A stretch of 64,000 nt of DNA, from the NCBI RefSeq assembly GCF_024436035.1, contig NZ_JANFNG010000004.1:62001-126000 (forward strand), written 5' to 3'. The translations under genes were made by a program, and so were the position numbers. This DNA is from Streptomyces humicola. GTDB taxonomy: Bacteria > Actinomycetota > Actinomycetes > Streptomycetales > Streptomycetaceae. Positions within the stretch are counted from its first letter, which is position 1. The number at the start of each line of letters is the position of its first letter. Below, piece after piece: positions 8,563-18,393 of the stretch. The notes below the pieces were generated by a model. The model did not search any database. It saw only the letters and a list, made by a program, of their open reading frames with translations, and was not told the DNA's origin.

Positions 8563-10362
8563 TTACGCGTCGTCCGCGATCTCCAGCCAGCGCATTTCGA
8601 GTTCGTCCCGCTCGTCGCGCAGCCCGCGCAGCTCCGCGTCGAGCTCCGCCACCCGCTCGAAGTCCGTCGCGTTCTCCGCGATCGCGGCGTGCAGTGCCGC
8701 CTCCTTCTCGGCGATGCGGTCCAGTTGGCGTTCGATGCGCTGGAGTTCCTTCTTCACCGCACGGGATTCGGCCGCGGACGACCGGGCCTTGGGCGGTGCC
8801 GCCGGCGCCGCGGCGGCGGAGGCCTCGATGGCCGCGCGGCGGCGTTCGAGGTACTCATCGATGCCGCGCGGCAGCATCCGCAGCGTTGCGTCGCCGAGCA
8901 GCGCGAAGACCCGGTCGGTGGTGCGCTCGATGAAATACCGGTCGTGGCTGATGACGACGAGCGATCCCGGCCAGCCGTCGAGCACGTCCTCCAGTTGCGT
9001 GAGCGTCTCGATGTCGAGGTCGTTGGTCGGCTCGTCGAGGAAGAGCACGTTCGGTTCGTCCATGAGCAGCCGCAGGATCTGCAGGCGGCGGCACTCGCCT
9101 CCGGAGAGGTCACCAACCGGCGTCCACTGCTTCTCCTTCACGAAGCCGAAGCGTTCGCACAGCTGCGAGGCGGTCATCTCCCGCCCCTTGCCGAGGTCGA
9201 CCCGCTGGCGCACCCGCTCGACCGCCTCCAGCACCCGCCACGTCGGGTCGAGTTCACGCACCTCCTGCGAGAGGTAGGCGAGCTTGACGGTCTTGCCGAC
9301 CACCACCCGGCCGCCCACGGGCTGCTGCTCGCCGCCCGAGTACGCGGCGTCGGCGAGCGTGCGCAGCAGCGACGTCTTGCCGGCGCCGTTGACGCCGACC
9401 AGGCCGATGCGGTCGCCGGGTCCCAGCTGCCAGGTCAGGTGCTTGAGCAGCATCTTCGGTCCGGCGGTGACGGTCACGCCCTCCAGGTCGAAGACGGTCT
9501 TGCCGAGCCGTGAATTGGCGAACCGCATCAGCTCCGCGGAGTCGCGCGGCGGCGGCACATCGGCGATCAGCTCATTCGCCGCCTCGATGCGGAAGCGCGG
9601 CTTGCTGGTCCGGGCCGGGGCGCCGCGGCGCAGCCAGGCGAGCTCCTTGCGGGCGAGGTTCTGGCGCTTGGCCTCCTCGCTCGCGGCGCGGCGCTCGCGT
9701 TCGGCGCGGGCGAAGACGTAGTCGGAGTAGCCGCCCTCGTACTCGTGGACGGCGCCGCGCTGCACGTCCCACATGCGGGTGCAGACCTGGTCGAGGAACC
9801 AGCGGTCGTGGGTGACGCAGACCAGCGCCGCACGGCGCGCCTGCAGGTGGGCGGCGAGCCAGGCGATTCCCTCGACGTCGAGGTGGTTGGTCGGCTCGTC
9901 GAGGACGATCAGGTCCTGCTCGGCGATGAGCAGCTTGGCGAGCGCGATGCGCCGCCGCTCGCCGCCCGAGAGCGGTCCGATGATGGTGTCCAGGCCCTGC
10001 GGGAAGCCGGACAGGTCAAGGCCGCCGAAGAGACCGGTGAGCACGTCACGGATCTTGGCGTCCCCCGCCCACTCGTGGTCGGCAAGGTCGCCGACGACCT
10101 CGTGCCTGATGGTGGCGGCGGGGTCGAGCGAGTCCGCCTGGGTGAGGACGCCGAGGCGCAGGTCGGACACGTGGGTGACGCGGCCGCCGTCCGGCTCCTC
10201 CAGCTTGGCGAGGATGCGGACGAGGGTGGTCTTGCCGTCGCCGTTGCGGCCGACGACACCGATGCGGTCGCCCTCCGATACGCCGAGCGAGACGCCGTCG
10301 AGCAGCGTACGTGTCCCGTACACCTTGTCGATGGCCTCGACGTTGACCAGGTTGACGGCCAT
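8563..10362 (-). CDS. ABC-F family ATPase (Uup-like)
   Basis: 599 residues with two ABC domains and no membrane segments. Domain 1 has Walker A GRNGDGKTT (near residue 38), signature LSGGERRR and Walker B LIVLDEPTNHLD. Domain 2 has GVNGAGKTS, LSGGECRR and VLFLDEPTNDLD. The C-terminal 90 residues form a charged coiled coil (KKELQRIERQLDRIAEKEAAL), as in Uup-like proteins. ABC-F proteins act on ribosomes or on branched DNA rather than in transport. It starts 63 bases downstream of ispE on the same strand, so it may be read through from the tatD-rsmA-ispE group. Confidence 0.93.
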   Translation of the reverse strand: MAVNLVNVEAIDKVYGTRTLLDGVSLGVSEGDRIGVVGRNGDGKTTLVRILAKLEEPDGGRVTHVSDLRLGVLTQADSLDPAATIRHEVVGDLADHEWAGDAKIRDVLTGLFGGLDLSGFPQGLDTIIGPLSGGERRRIALAKLLIAEQDLIVLDEPTNHLDVEGIAWLAAHLQARRAALVCVTHDRWFLDQVCTRMWDVQRGAVHEYEGGYSDYVFARAERERRAASEEAKRQNLARKELAWLRRGAPARTSKPRFRIEAANELIADVPPPRDSAELMRFANSRLGKTVFDLEGVTVTAGPKMLLKHLTWQLGPGDRIGLVGVNGAGKTSLLRTLADAAYSGGEQQPVGGRVVVGKTVKLAYLSQEVRELDPTWRVLEAVERVRQRVDLGKGREMTASQLCERFGFVKEKQWTPVGDLSGGECRRLQILRLLMDEPNVLFLDEPTNDLDIETLTQLEDVLDGWPGSLVVISHDRYFIERTTDRVFALLGDATLRMLPRGIDEYLERRRAAIEASAAAAPAAPPKARSSAAESRAVKKELQRIERQLDRIAEKEAALHAAIAENATDFERVAELDAELRGLRDERDELEMRWLEIADDA

Positions 10363-10425
10363 TGCTCTCCATACGTGCGGGGGCGGATGAGCCTTCCAGC
10401 GTAGTCGGCGCTGCCGGTCGTTTAT

Positions 10426-11379
10426 TCAGGGCAGCGTTCGGTCAGGACTGCCGTCAGGAAAGACGGTGGCGCCCGGCACCGGGCCCGAGGTGACCCGCAC
10501 CTTGCGGCAGGTGCCCGAGGAGAGCAGGGCCTCGGCGACGGATTCCGCCGCCTCCGGATCCTTGGCGAGGAAGGCACAGGTCGGGCCCGAGCCCGAGACG
10601 AGGGCAGCGAGCGCGCCGCCCTCCGTGCCGGCCCGCAGCGTGTCGGCGAGCGAGGGGCGCAGACTCACCGCGGCGGCCTGCAGATCGTTGGCGAGAGCGC
10701 AGGCGAGGGCGGCGGCGTCGCCCGTGCGCAGCGCTTCGAGCAGCGCGGGCGTGGGCTGCGGTTCGGGGAGGTCGGCGGCGGTGTGGCCGCCGCCGGACGC
10801 CTCACGGAGCCGGTCGCACTCGCGGTAGACCTCCGGGGTGGACAGGCCACCGTCGGCGACGGCGAAGACCCAGTGGAAGGTCCCGGTCACCTCGACCGGT
10901 TCGAGCCGCTCTCCCCTGCCGCGCCCGAGCGCCGCCCCGCCGACGAGGCTGAACGGCACGTCGCTGCCCAATTCGGCGCAGATCGCCAGGAGTTCGGCGC
11001 GTGTGGCGCCCGTTCCCCACAGTGCGTCGCAGGCGACGAGCGCGGCCGCGCCGTCCGCGCTGCCGCCCGCCATGCCGCCTGCGACCGGGATGTCCTTGCT
11101 GATGTGCAGGTGGACGCGGGGTTCGATGCCGTGCCGCGCCGCCAGCGCGAGGGCTGCGCGCGCGGCGAGGTTGGTCTCGTCGAGCGGCACCTGGTGGGCG
11201 TCGGGTCCCGATGCGGTGATCCGCAGCCGGTCGGCCGGGGTCGCGGTGACCTCGTCGTGGAGGCCGACGGCGAGGAAGACGTTGGCCAGGTCGTGGAAGC
11301 CGTCGGGGCGCAGGCCTCCGACGACGAGCTGGACGTTGACCTTGGCCGGTACGCGGACGGTGACGGGGGCGGGGGTCAC
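10426..11379 (-). CDS. ispE: 4-diphosphocytidyl-2-C-methyl-D-erythritol kinase
   Basis: 317-residue GHMP kinase of the MEP isoprenoid pathway, phosphorylating the 2-hydroxyl of CDP-methylerythritol. Visible motifs are the N-terminal [11 protein letters not shown], the glycine-rich ATP loop [17 protein letters not shown] and the C-terminal [10 protein letters not shown]. The GTG at 11379 overlaps the rsmA stop as GTGA, which gives translational coupling and fixes the start. The order tatD-rsmA-ispE is a conserved actinobacterial arrangement. Confidence 0.95.
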   Translation of the reverse strand: MTPAPVTVRVPAKVNVQLVVGGLRPDGFHDLANVFLAVGLHDEVTATPADRLRITASGPDAHQVPLDETNLAARAALALAARHGIEPRVHLHISKDIPVAGGMAGGSADGAAALVACDALWGTGATRAELLAICAELGSDVPFSLVGGAALGRGRGERLEPVEVTGTFHWVFAVADGGLSTPEVYRECDRLREASGGGHTAADLPEPQPTPALLEALRTGDAAALACALANDLQAAAVSLRPSLADTLRAGTEGGALAALVSGSGPTCAFLAKDPEAAESVAEALLSSGTCRKVRVTSGPVPGATVFPDGSPDRTLP

Positions 11380-12278
11380 TGGTCTCCTCGGGAGAGCTCG
11401 ATGCCGGGCTTGTGTTCGGCGATGGCGGCGAACTCCTCGACGGTCAGCGCCTCTCCGCGCGCCTGAGGCGAGACCCCGGCCGCGGTCAGCGCGGCCTCCG
11501 CCGCCGCGGCGGAGCCGGCCCATCCCGCGAGGGCGGCGCGCAGCGTCTTGCGGCGCTGCGCGAACGCCGCGTCGACCACCGCGAAGACCTCCTCGCGGCG
11601 CGCGCTGGTCTTCGGCGGCTGCGCACGGCGTACGAGCGAGACGAGCCCGGAATCGACGTTGGGCGCGGGCCAGAAGACGTTGCGGCCGATGGCCCCCGCC
11701 CGCTTGACCTCCGCGTACCAGGCCGCCTTGACCGAGGGGACGCCGTACACCTTCGAACCGGGCCGGGCCGCCAGCCGGTCGGCGACCTCGGACTGGACCA
11801 TCACCAGGGTCCGTTGGATCGTCGGGAACGTCGCCAGCATGTGGAGCAGCACCGGGACGGCGACGTTGTACGGAAGGTTGGCGACGAGCGCGGTCGGTGC
11901 GGGGCCCGGCAGCTCGTCGACCTGCATGGCGTCGCGGTGGACGAGCGAGAAGCGGTCGAAGCGGCCGGGCAGGCGCGCCTGCACGGTCGTCGGCAGGGCC
12001 TGGGCGAGCACCGGGTCGATCTCCACTGCGACCAGCCGGTCCGCCGCTTCGAGCAGTGCCAGCGTCAGCGAGCCGAGGCCCGGCCCGATCTCGACCACGA
12101 CGTCCTCGGGGCGCACCCCTGCGGTGCGCACGATGCGGCGCACGGTGTTGGCGTCGATGACGAAGTTCTGGCCGAGTTGCTTGGTCGGGCGGACGCCGAG
12201 TGCGGCGGCCAGCTCCCGGATGTCGGCGGGACCGAGGAGATGGCCGTGATCGGTGTCGCTCGATGGGGTGGTGCTCAC
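11376..12278 (-). CDS. rsmA: 16S rRNA dimethyladenosine transferase
   Basis: 300-residue RsmA/KsgA that dimethylates two adjacent adenosines near the 3' end of 16S rRNA. Evidence: [18 protein letters not shown], the SAM-binding [17 protein letters not shown], the catalytic NLPYNVAVP and the C-terminal RRKTLRAAL. It starts 9 bases after tatD ends and overlaps ispE by 4 bases. Confidence 0.96.
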   Translation of the reverse strand: MSTTPSSDTDHGHLLGPADIRELAAALGVRPTKQLGQNFVIDANTVRRIVRTAGVRPEDVVVEIGPGLGSLTLALLEAADRLVAVEIDPVLAQALPTTVQARLPGRFDRFSLVHRDAMQVDELPGPAPTALVANLPYNVAVPVLLHMLATFPTIQRTLVMVQSEVADRLAARPGSKVYGVPSVKAAWYAEVKRAGAIGRNVFWPAPNVDSGLVSLVRRAQPPKTSARREEVFAVVDAAFAQRRKTLRAALAGWAGSAAAAEAALTAAGVSPQARGEALTVEEFAAIAEHKPGIELSRGDQ

Positions 12279-12287
12279 TCCCCCAGC

Positions 12288-13205
12288 TTATGGGGCGGGT
12301 GAGACCTGCCCGTACGCGAAGGCCTTGGCCGTGTTGGCCGCCACGGCAGCGGCGAGGGTGTCCTCGTCGACGCCCTTGGCGGCCGCCATCGCCCGTACCG
12401 TGATCGGGACGAGATAGGGCGCATTGGGGCGCCCGCGATAGGGCGCCGGAGTCAGAAACGGGGCATCGGTCTCGACGAGCAGCAGGTCGAGCGGTGCGAC
12501 GGCGACGGCGTCACGCAGCGGCTGGGCGTTCTTGAAGGTGACATTGCCGGCGAAGGACATGAAATACCCGGCCTCGGCGCACACCTTCGCCATCCCGGCG
12601 TCGCCGGAGTAGCAGTGGAAAACCACGGTGTCCGGCGCGCCCTCCTCGGCCAGGACGCGCAGCACGTCGGCGTGGGCGTCGCGGTCGTGGATCACCAGAG
12701 CCTTGCCGGTCCGCTTGGCGATGTCGATATGGCGGCGGAACGAGTACGTCTGCGCGTCCACGCCCTCCGGGCCGGTACGGAAGTAGTCGAGCCCGGTCTC
12801 GCCGACCCCGCGGACCTGCGGCAGCTCGGCGAGCACGGCGATCTCGTCAAGCGCGGCGTCGAGCGCCGCCATGCCGCCGGGCTCACGCGCGCCCTGCCGC
12901 GACCAGCCGTCAGGATCTCCGTGGACGATGCGGGGGGCTTCGTTGGGGTGCAGGGCGACGGTGGCGTGGACGCCGTCGTACGAGGCCGCGGTGCCGGCCG
13001 CCCACCGCGACCCGGCGAGATCGCATCCGACCTGGACCACGGTCGTCACACCCACCGACGCAGCCTTGGCCAGTGCCTCGTCGACCGTGCCCTGCTGCAT
13101 GTCGAGGTGGGTGTGCGAGTCGGCGACCGCCACCCGCAACGGCTCGGGCAGCGGCGGAGCCGCGTCCTTCTCCGCCTTCTCCGTCTTCTCGGCCTTCTCC
13201 GCCAT
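12288..13205 (-). CDS. TatD family metal-dependent hydrolase
   Basis: 305 residues with a lysine/glutamate-rich N-terminal extension (about 1-20) followed by the TatD amidohydrolase fold: metal-binding DSHTHLD near residue 31, GVGETGLDYFR, VIHDRDA, VFHCYSGD and LLVETDAPFL. TatD proteins are 3'-5' exonucleases/deoxyribonucleases. It lies 9 bases upstream of rsmA. In the Streptomyces arrangement I remember, resuscitation-promoting-factor genes lie between tatD and rsmA; they are absent here. Confidence 0.94.
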   Translation of the reverse strand: MAEKAEKTEKAEKDAAPPLPEPLRVAVADSHTHLDMQQGTVDEALAKAASVGVTTVVQVGCDLAGSRWAAGTAASYDGVHATVALHPNEAPRIVHGDPDGWSRQGAREPGGMAALDAALDEIAVLAELPQVRGVGETGLDYFRTGPEGVDAQTYSFRRHIDIAKRTGKALVIHDRDAHADVLRVLAEEGAPDTVVFHCYSGDAGMAKVCAEAGYFMSFAGNVTFKNAQPLRDAVAVAPLDLLLVETDAPFLTPAPYRGRPNAPYLVPITVRAMAAAKGVDEDTLAAAVAANTAKAFAYGQVSPAP

Positions 13206-13238
13206 GGCCCGGAGTCTACGAGCCGTCCCCGGACCCCC

Positions 13239-13760
13239 TCAGGCGGGCCGCCCCTGGTCACGGTCGCGCCGGAACAGCGCGAGCAGCACCGCGACCCAGT
13301 TGCGGTGGGGACGACGGGTGCGCGGCCGCTCCGCCTCGTCCTCCGCGGCCTTCTCCTCCCGTTCCTCCCGTTCCTCCCCCTCGTGCTCCCAGCCGGTGTC
13401 CCAGGCCAGGCCGCCGAGCACGTTGAACGGGTCCGCCCACGAACCGGTCGTCCCGCCCTGCTCGGACATCGCACTGCCCATGGGGTGCTCCCGGACCGCG
13501 CCGGAGACACGGCCGGAGCGCATGATCCGCACGTGGTGCCCGCCGCAGTTCATGCACGTGGGCCGGGTGAGCGGCGAGGGGACGGGCTGCTGGTGCACGT
13601 AGTACGTGACGGAGGTGTGCCCGGCCTCGTCAGTGTGGTGCCCTATTTCGTAGGACTGCTCCCACACGTGCCCGCAGCCCATGCACGCGAACGAGTACGC
13701 CTCATGCACCGTCTCGTTGGAAGAACCGTGCGGGTACGGGGTGCCGACGGTCTCGCTCAT
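13239..13760 (-). CDS. zinc-ribbon-like protein of unknown function
   Basis: 173 residues. Two CxxC pairs at residues 26-29 and 69-72 (CMGC, CMNC), about 40 residues apart, suggest a single zinc ribbon. Highly charged Glu/Arg stretches follow at the C terminus. There is no signal peptide. ATG 13760 has AGGAG six bases upstream; the longer in-frame start at 13811 is not supported. It sits between rsmI and tatD on the same strand. I do not recognise a characterised homologue; a regulatory or nucleic-acid-binding role is only a guess. Confidence 0.8.
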   Translation of the reverse strand: MSETVGTPYPHGSSNETVHEAYSFACMGCGHVWEQSYEIGHHTDEAGHTSVTYYVHQQPVPSPLTRPTCMNCGGHHVRIMRSGRVSGAVREHPMGSAMSEQGGTTGSWADPFNVLGGLAWDTGWEHEGEEREEREEKAAEDEAERPRTRRPHRNWVAVLLALFRRDRDQGRPA

Positions 13761-13889
13761 GGCAACTCCTGATGCCCACCGGGGCAGGATGCCCAGTGCG
13801 GGACTTACCACCCACGTTAGGACGTTCCGGCCCTGATGCGCACCCGCGTGTGTGCGGTAACGGACGGGCAGGTGGGAACAGCACTCGCC

Positions 13890-14744
13890 TCATCCGGAAC
13901 GGCGGGAAGATTTCGCCGCCACGACGGCGTCGAAAACGTCCCGCTTGGGGACTCCCGCGTCCGCCGCGACCACGGCGATCGCCGCCTTCCGCGGCTCGCC
14001 CGCGGACTCCCGTACCGCGACCCTGCGTGCGAGCTCGGCCGGATCCGGCTGCTCCGCGGCAGCGCGCGGCGCCCCCTCCACCACCACGGTGATCTCGCCA
14101 CGCACTCCCTCGGCCGCCCAGGCTGCAAGATCCTTCAGCGGGCCGCGCTTGACCTCCTCATACGTCTTGGTCAGCTCACGGCAGACCGCCGCCCGGCGCT
14201 CGCCGCCGAAGATCTCCGCCATCGCGGCGAGGGTGTCGTCCAGGCGGTGCGGTGCCTCGAAGTAGACGAGCGTGCGGCGCTCGTCCGCCACCTCGCGCAG
14301 GCGTGCGGCCCGCTCCCCCGCCTTGCGCGGCAGAAATCCCTCGAAGCAGAACCGGTCCACGGGCAGGCCGGACAGGGCCAGCGCGGTCAGCACAGCCGAC
14401 GGGCCCGGCACGGCCGTGACCCGGATGCCGCGCTCGACACACGCGGCCACCAGCCGGTAGCCGGGGTCGGAGACGGACGGCATCCCGGCGTCCGTGACCA
14501 GCAGCACGCGGTCGCCCGACTCCAGTGCGTCCACGAGCTCGGGGGTGCGGGCGCTCTCGTTCCCCTCGAAGTAGGACACGATGCGCCCGGCCGGCGTCAC
14601 ACCGAGCGCGGAGGTGAGGCGCCGCAGGCGGCGGGTGTCCTCCGCGGCGATCACATCGGCCGAGGCGAGCTCGGCGGTCAGACGCGGAGGGGCGTCGTCC
14701 GGCGTTCCGATGGGCGTTCCGGCGAGTACGAGGAGTCCTGTCAC
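13890..14744 (-). CDS. rsmI: 16S rRNA (cytidine(1402)-2'-O)-methyltransferase
   Basis: 284-residue tetrapyrrole-methylase-fold enzyme that 2'-O-methylates C1402 in the decoding centre. The N terminus TGLLVLAGTPIGTPDDAPPRL and the motifs VIAAEDTRRLRRL, VLLVTDAGMPSVSDPGYRLV, GPSAVLTALALSGLP and FEGFLPRKAGER are diagnostic. I chose GTG 14744 because family members begin just before TGLLVLAGTPIG; an ATG nine codons upstream is possible. It is divergent from the mannosyltransferase gene. Confidence 0.94.
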   Translation of the reverse strand: MTGLLVLAGTPIGTPDDAPPRLTAELASADVIAAEDTRRLRRLTSALGVTPAGRIVSYFEGNESARTPELVDALESGDRVLLVTDAGMPSVSDPGYRLVAACVERGIRVTAVPGPSAVLTALALSGLPVDRFCFEGFLPRKAGERAARLREVADERRTLVYFEAPHRLDDTLAAMAEIFGGERRAAVCRELTKTYEEVKRGPLKDLAAWAAEGVRGEITVVVEGAPRAAAEQPDPAELARRVAVRESAGEPRKAAIAVVAADAGVPKRDVFDAVVAAKSSRRSG

Positions 14745-14854
14745 CGCTCCAGTCTCTCCCGACCATGGCATCAGCCGACTCCGTGGGCGGGCCCCCGGGC
14801 CCGACCATCCACAAGGGGGCGCACACCCGGCCGACCTATCCCTACGATGTCCCG

Positions 14855-16582
14855 GTGACCAGTGACACCGCGACCGAGCCCGGGGCCGCCGCCTCCGGGG
14901 CGACCGCGTCGGGCGCGTCCCGCGCGGCGCACCCGACGGCGTGGCAGCGGCGCCTGCGCCGTTTCGGCCATGTCGAGCACCCCCGCACCCCCGTCAGCGA
15001 CCGTCTGGTCCCCCCGTTCCGGGAGCCGGGCGGGGCCCGGGTGTGGCAGACGCTGGGCCTGGGCCCGGCCGCGGTCCGGCGCCTCGCCCGCTGGTCGGGG
15101 TGGGGCGGCCCGCTGCTCGTCGCGCTGGTCGCCGGTGCACTGCGGTTCTGGCAGCTGGGCAGCCCCCGCGCGGTGATATTCGACGAGACGTACTACGCCA
15201 AGGACGCCTGGGCGCTGTGGCACTTCGGCTACGAGGCGACCTGGCCGGACAACGCCAATGCGCAGATCCTCGCGACGCCGCAGCACATCCCGGTCAGCCC
15301 GGACCCCTCCTACGTGGTGCACCCGCCGGTGGGGAAGTGGGTCATCGGGTTCGGCGAGTGGGTCTTCGGGCTCAACCCGTTCGGCTGGCGGTTCATGACC
15401 GCGCTGCTCGGCACGCTCGCGGTGCTCATGCTCTGCCGGATCGGGCGGCGGCTGTTCCGTTCCACCGCGCTCGGCTGCCTCGCCGGCGGGCTGATGGCGG
15501 TCGACGGGCTCGAATTCGTGATGAGCCGCACCGCGCTCCTCGATCTGATCGTGATGTTCTGGGTGCTTGCCGCCTTCGGCGCGCTGCTGATCGATCGTGA
15601 CAAGGCGCGCGCCCGGCTCGCCGCCGCCCTGCCGGACGGCGACCGTCCGGACGCCGAGGCCGGGGCGCTGACCCGGCTCGGCCTGCGCCCGTGGCGAATC
15701 GCGGCCGGGGTGCTGCTGGGCCTGGCCTGCGCATCGAAGTGGAACGGCGCGTTCTATGTCGTCGCCTTCGGGATCATGGCCGTGCTCTGGGACGCGGGGG
15801 CACGGCGCCTCGCCGGGGCATCCCGTCCGTACCGGGCGATGCTGCGGCGCGACGCGGGCCCGGCCTTCCTCTCGCTCGTGCCCGTCGCCCTGGCGACGTA
15901 TCTGCTCTCCTGGACCGGCTGGTTCGTCACCGGGAACGGCTACTTCCGGCACTGGGCTGACGGCCGCGGCGGCACGTGGTCGTGGATCCCGGGGCCGCTG
16001 CGCAGCCTGTGGCACTACCAGTACGAGGTGTACCAGTTCAATGTGCACCTCACGCAGCCGCACACCTACCAGTCCAACCCGTGGAGCTGGCTGGTGCTGG
16101 GCCGCCCGGTCTCGTACTACTACGAATCGCCGAAGCCCGGCCAGAGCGGCTGCACGGCGGCAGGCGGCTGCGCCCGCGAAGTACTGGCCATCGGAACACC
16201 GCTGCTGTGGTGGGCGGCGTGCTTCGCGCTGCTCTACCTGCTCTACCGGTGGGCGCTGGGCCGCGACTGGCGGGCGGGGGCGATCCTGTGCGGTGTCGCG
16301 GCCGGGTACCTGCCGTGGTTCCACTACCAGTCGCGCACGATCTTCCTCTTCTACGCGGTGGTGTTCGTACCGTTCCTGTGCCTGGCGGTGGCGATGATGG
16401 TCGGGGCGATGCTGGGCCCGCGGGGAGCGACCGAAAGACGCCGGATGTGGGGCGCGGTCGGCGCGGGCACGCTCGTTCTGCTGATCATCTGGAATTTCAT
16501 CTACTTCTACCCGCTGTATACCGGTATGACAATCCCGCTGGACGCCTGGCGCGCCCGCATGTGGTTGGATACGTGGATCTGA
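14855..16582 (+). CDS. pmt: dolichyl-phosphate-mannose-protein mannosyltransferase (GT39)
   Basis: 575-residue multi-pass protein that O-mannosylates secreted proteins using polyprenyl-phosphate-mannose. After a cytoplasmic N terminus, the first external loop carries the catalytic acidic pair D110-E111 in FDETYYAKDAW. Other GT39 hallmarks are HPPVGKWVI, FGWRFMTALLGTLAVL, LACASKWNGAFYV and the C-terminal YPLYTGM region. GTG 14855 fits Streptomyces Pmt N termini; an in-frame ATG at 14765 would add 30 atypical residues and overlap rsmI's upstream region. Confidence 0.94.
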   Translation: MTSDTATEPGAAASGATASGASRAAHPTAWQRRLRRFGHVEHPRTPVSDRLVPPFREPGGARVWQTLGLGPAAVRRLARWSGWGGPLLVALVAGALRFWQLGSPRAVIFDETYYAKDAWALWHFGYEATWPDNANAQILATPQHIPVSPDPSYVVHPPVGKWVIGFGEWVFGLNPFGWRFMTALLGTLAVLMLCRIGRRLFRSTALGCLAGGLMAVDGLEFVMSRTALLDLIVMFWVLAAFGALLIDRDKARARLAAALPDGDRPDAEAGALTRLGLRPWRIAAGVLLGLACASKWNGAFYVVAFGIMAVLWDAGARRLAGASRPYRAMLRRDAGPAFLSLVPVALATYLLSWTGWFVTGNGYFRHWADGRGGTWSWIPGPLRSLWHYQYEVYQFNVHLTQPHTYQSNPWSWLVLGRPVSYYYESPKPGQSGCTAAGGCAREVLAIGTPLLWWAACFALLYLLYRWALGRDWRAGAILCGVAAGYLPWFHYQSRTIFLFYAVVFVPFLCLAVAMMVGAMLGPRGATERRRMWGAVGAGTLVLLIIWNFIYFYPLYTGMTIPLDAWRARMWLDTWI

Positions 16583-16663
16583 CCGGATCGGGTGCACTGC
16601 ACCTGACGGGACGTGATATGTGTCTGCTTCGGCACCAGAGCGTTTGCCGCCAGTTGTGGTTCC

Positions 16664-16692
16664 TTGACCGGATGACCACATCTGTGTCATAG
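16664..16692 (+). promoter_or_regulatory. candidate housekeeping-type promoter for the PBP gene
   Basis: TTGACC (16664-16669), a 17-base spacer and TCATAG (16687-16692) match a principal-sigma-factor promoter. It lies 66 bases upstream of the ATG at 16759. This is a sequence match only. Confidence 0.5.
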
Positions 16693-16758
16693 AGTTCCGA
16701 GCGCGTCACGCCCCTCGAGGATCGGTGCGTGTCGGACGGTCCGGGGAGGGAAGGACGC

Positions 16759-18393
16759 ATGCAAGGACGTACCAAGGGTGCCGTCATCGGCGGTGTGTGC
16801 GCGGTGGTGGTCGGCGCGGCCGGGTACGGCGGTTACACCCTGTTCCAGGGGACGTCGGCCGGTGCTTCGGTGGCGCACGCCGCGCCTCAGCCGTCGCCCA
16901 CGGTCAGCACTCCCCCGTCGGCCGCCGATGTCGCCGCCACCTCGCGCGACTTCCTCGCCGCGTGGGCGTCGGGCGACACCGCGAAGGCGGCCGGCCTCAC
17001 CGATGACGCAACGCAGGCCGCCGACCAGCTCGCCGCGTTCCGTCAGCAGTTCCACGCCACGTCGCTCAGCCTGAGCCGCAGGCCCGCGATGGGCACGAGC
17101 GTGCCGTTCTCGGTGCGCGCCCGGTTCGACTACAACGGCCAGCCGTCCAGCTGGGCATACGACTCGTCGCTGACGGTGACCCGCGACGCGTCGGGCCGCC
17201 CGGTGATCAAGTGGGCGCCGTCCGTGCTGTATCCGACGCTGACGCAGGGCGAGAGCCTGGAGACGGATCAGTCGGTCACGCCTCCCCTCACCGTCGTCGA
17301 CCGCAACGGGACGGTGCTGACGGCCTCCCAGTACCCCTCGCTCGGCTCGATTCTCAGCCAACTGCAGCAGGCCTACGGCACCAAGACCGGCGGCACGCCC
17401 GGCACTGAGATCCGCGTCAAGGGCGCGAACGGGCAACCGGGACAAGTACTGCATGTCCTCTCCCATGGCACGTCCGGCAAGGCGCTGCCCACCACGATCG
17501 ACGCCCGCATCCAGGCCGCGGCCGAGCAGGCCGTCAAGACCAAGGGGCCGGACGCCTCGACGGTGGTCATCCAGCCGAGCACCGGCGCGATCCTCGCCAT
17601 CGCCAACCAGCCGGCCGTCGGATACGACAAGGCGATGATGGGCACGTACGCGCCCGGCTCGACCTTCAAACTGATCACCGCCTCGGCAGCGCTGGAGACC
17701 GGGAAGGTCGCCCCCGACAAGCCGCTGCCCTGCCCCAAGTACCTCCAGTACGGCAGCCAGACCTTCCACAACGTCGACAACTTCTCGCTCAACAACCCGA
17801 ACATGGCCCTGGACTTCGCGGACTCCTGCAACACCGCCTTCATCTCCACCGCGAACTTCCTGCCGGACGACGCCGTGGCCAACGAGGCCCGCGACGTGTT
17901 CGGGATCGGGCTCAACTGGAACGTCGGCGCTCCCAGCTACGACGGCAGCATCCCCGCGGCCACCGGGTCGCTGAAGGCCATGTCGTACATCGGCCAGGGC
18001 CGGGACCTGATGAGCCCGCTGGACATGGCATCGGTGGTCTCCACCGTCAAGGCGGGCTCCTTCCACCAGCCCTTCATCGTCCCGCCGTCGGTCGACGGCC
18101 GTACCTTCGCCCAGGCCGCACGGCCGCTGCCCGCCACCGTGGCCGCCGAGGTCCGCTCCATGATGCAGCTGACCGCGCAGTCCGGCACCGCGGCCCCGGC
18201 CATGACCGGGCTCAGCGGTGACGTCGGTGCGAAGACCGGAACCGCCGAGGTCGACGGACAGACCAAGCCCAACAGCTGGTTCGTGGCCTACGACGGCGAC
18301 GTGGCCGCCGCGGCCACCGTCCCCAACAGCGGCGAGGGTTACCAGTTCGCCGGACCCATCGTCGCAGCGATCCTCAAGGCAGCCGCCGGGTGA
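16759..18393 (+). CDS. penicillin-binding protein (class B-like transpeptidase)
   Basis: 544 residues: an N-terminal membrane anchor (about 7-25), an NTF2-like MecA-N domain (about 60-170), a dimerisation region, and a C-terminal transpeptidase domain. The catalytic motifs are S301-T-F-K (APGSTFKL), S356-C-N and K492-T-G (GAKTGTAEV). It should cross-link peptidoglycan outside the membrane. ATG 16759 follows GGAGGGAAGG; the GTG at 16729 lies before that site and is less likely. Its stop codon overlaps the start of a short toxin-like remnant. Confidence 0.92.
   Translation: MQGRTKGAVIGGVCAVVVGAAGYGGYTLFQGTSAGASVAHAAPQPSPTVSTPPSAADVAATSRDFLAAWASGDTAKAAGLTDDATQAADQLAAFRQQFHATSLSLSRRPAMGTSVPFSVRARFDYNGQPSSWAYDSSLTVTRDASGRPVIKWAPSVLYPTLTQGESLETDQSVTPPLTVVDRNGTVLTASQYPSLGSILSQLQQAYGTKTGGTPGTEIRVKGANGQPGQVLHVLSHGTSGKALPTTIDARIQAAAEQAVKTKGPDASTVVIQPSTGAILAIANQPAVGYDKAMMGTYAPGSTFKLITASAALETGKVAPDKPLPCPKYLQYGSQTFHNVDNFSLNNPNMALDFADSCNTAFISTANFLPDDAVANEARDVFGIGLNWNVGAPSYDGSIPAATGSLKAMSYIGQGRDLMSPLDMASVVSTVKAGSFHQPFIVPPSVDGRTFAQAARPLPATVAAEVRSMMQLTAQSGTAAPAMTGLSGDVGAKTGTAEVDGQTKPNSWFVAYDGDVAAAATVPNSGEGYQFAGPIVAAILKAAAG

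Noticed and set aside
10300-11523. A longer ispE reading frame starting at 11523
   Set aside because: The extra N terminus overlaps rsmA and lacks family similarity; the GTGA overlap fixes the start at 11379.
14771-16690. A 639-codon minus-strand frame opposite the mannosyltransferase gene
   Set aside because: The plus-strand product has GT39 motifs and membrane helices; the antisense product has none and has shadow-frame composition.
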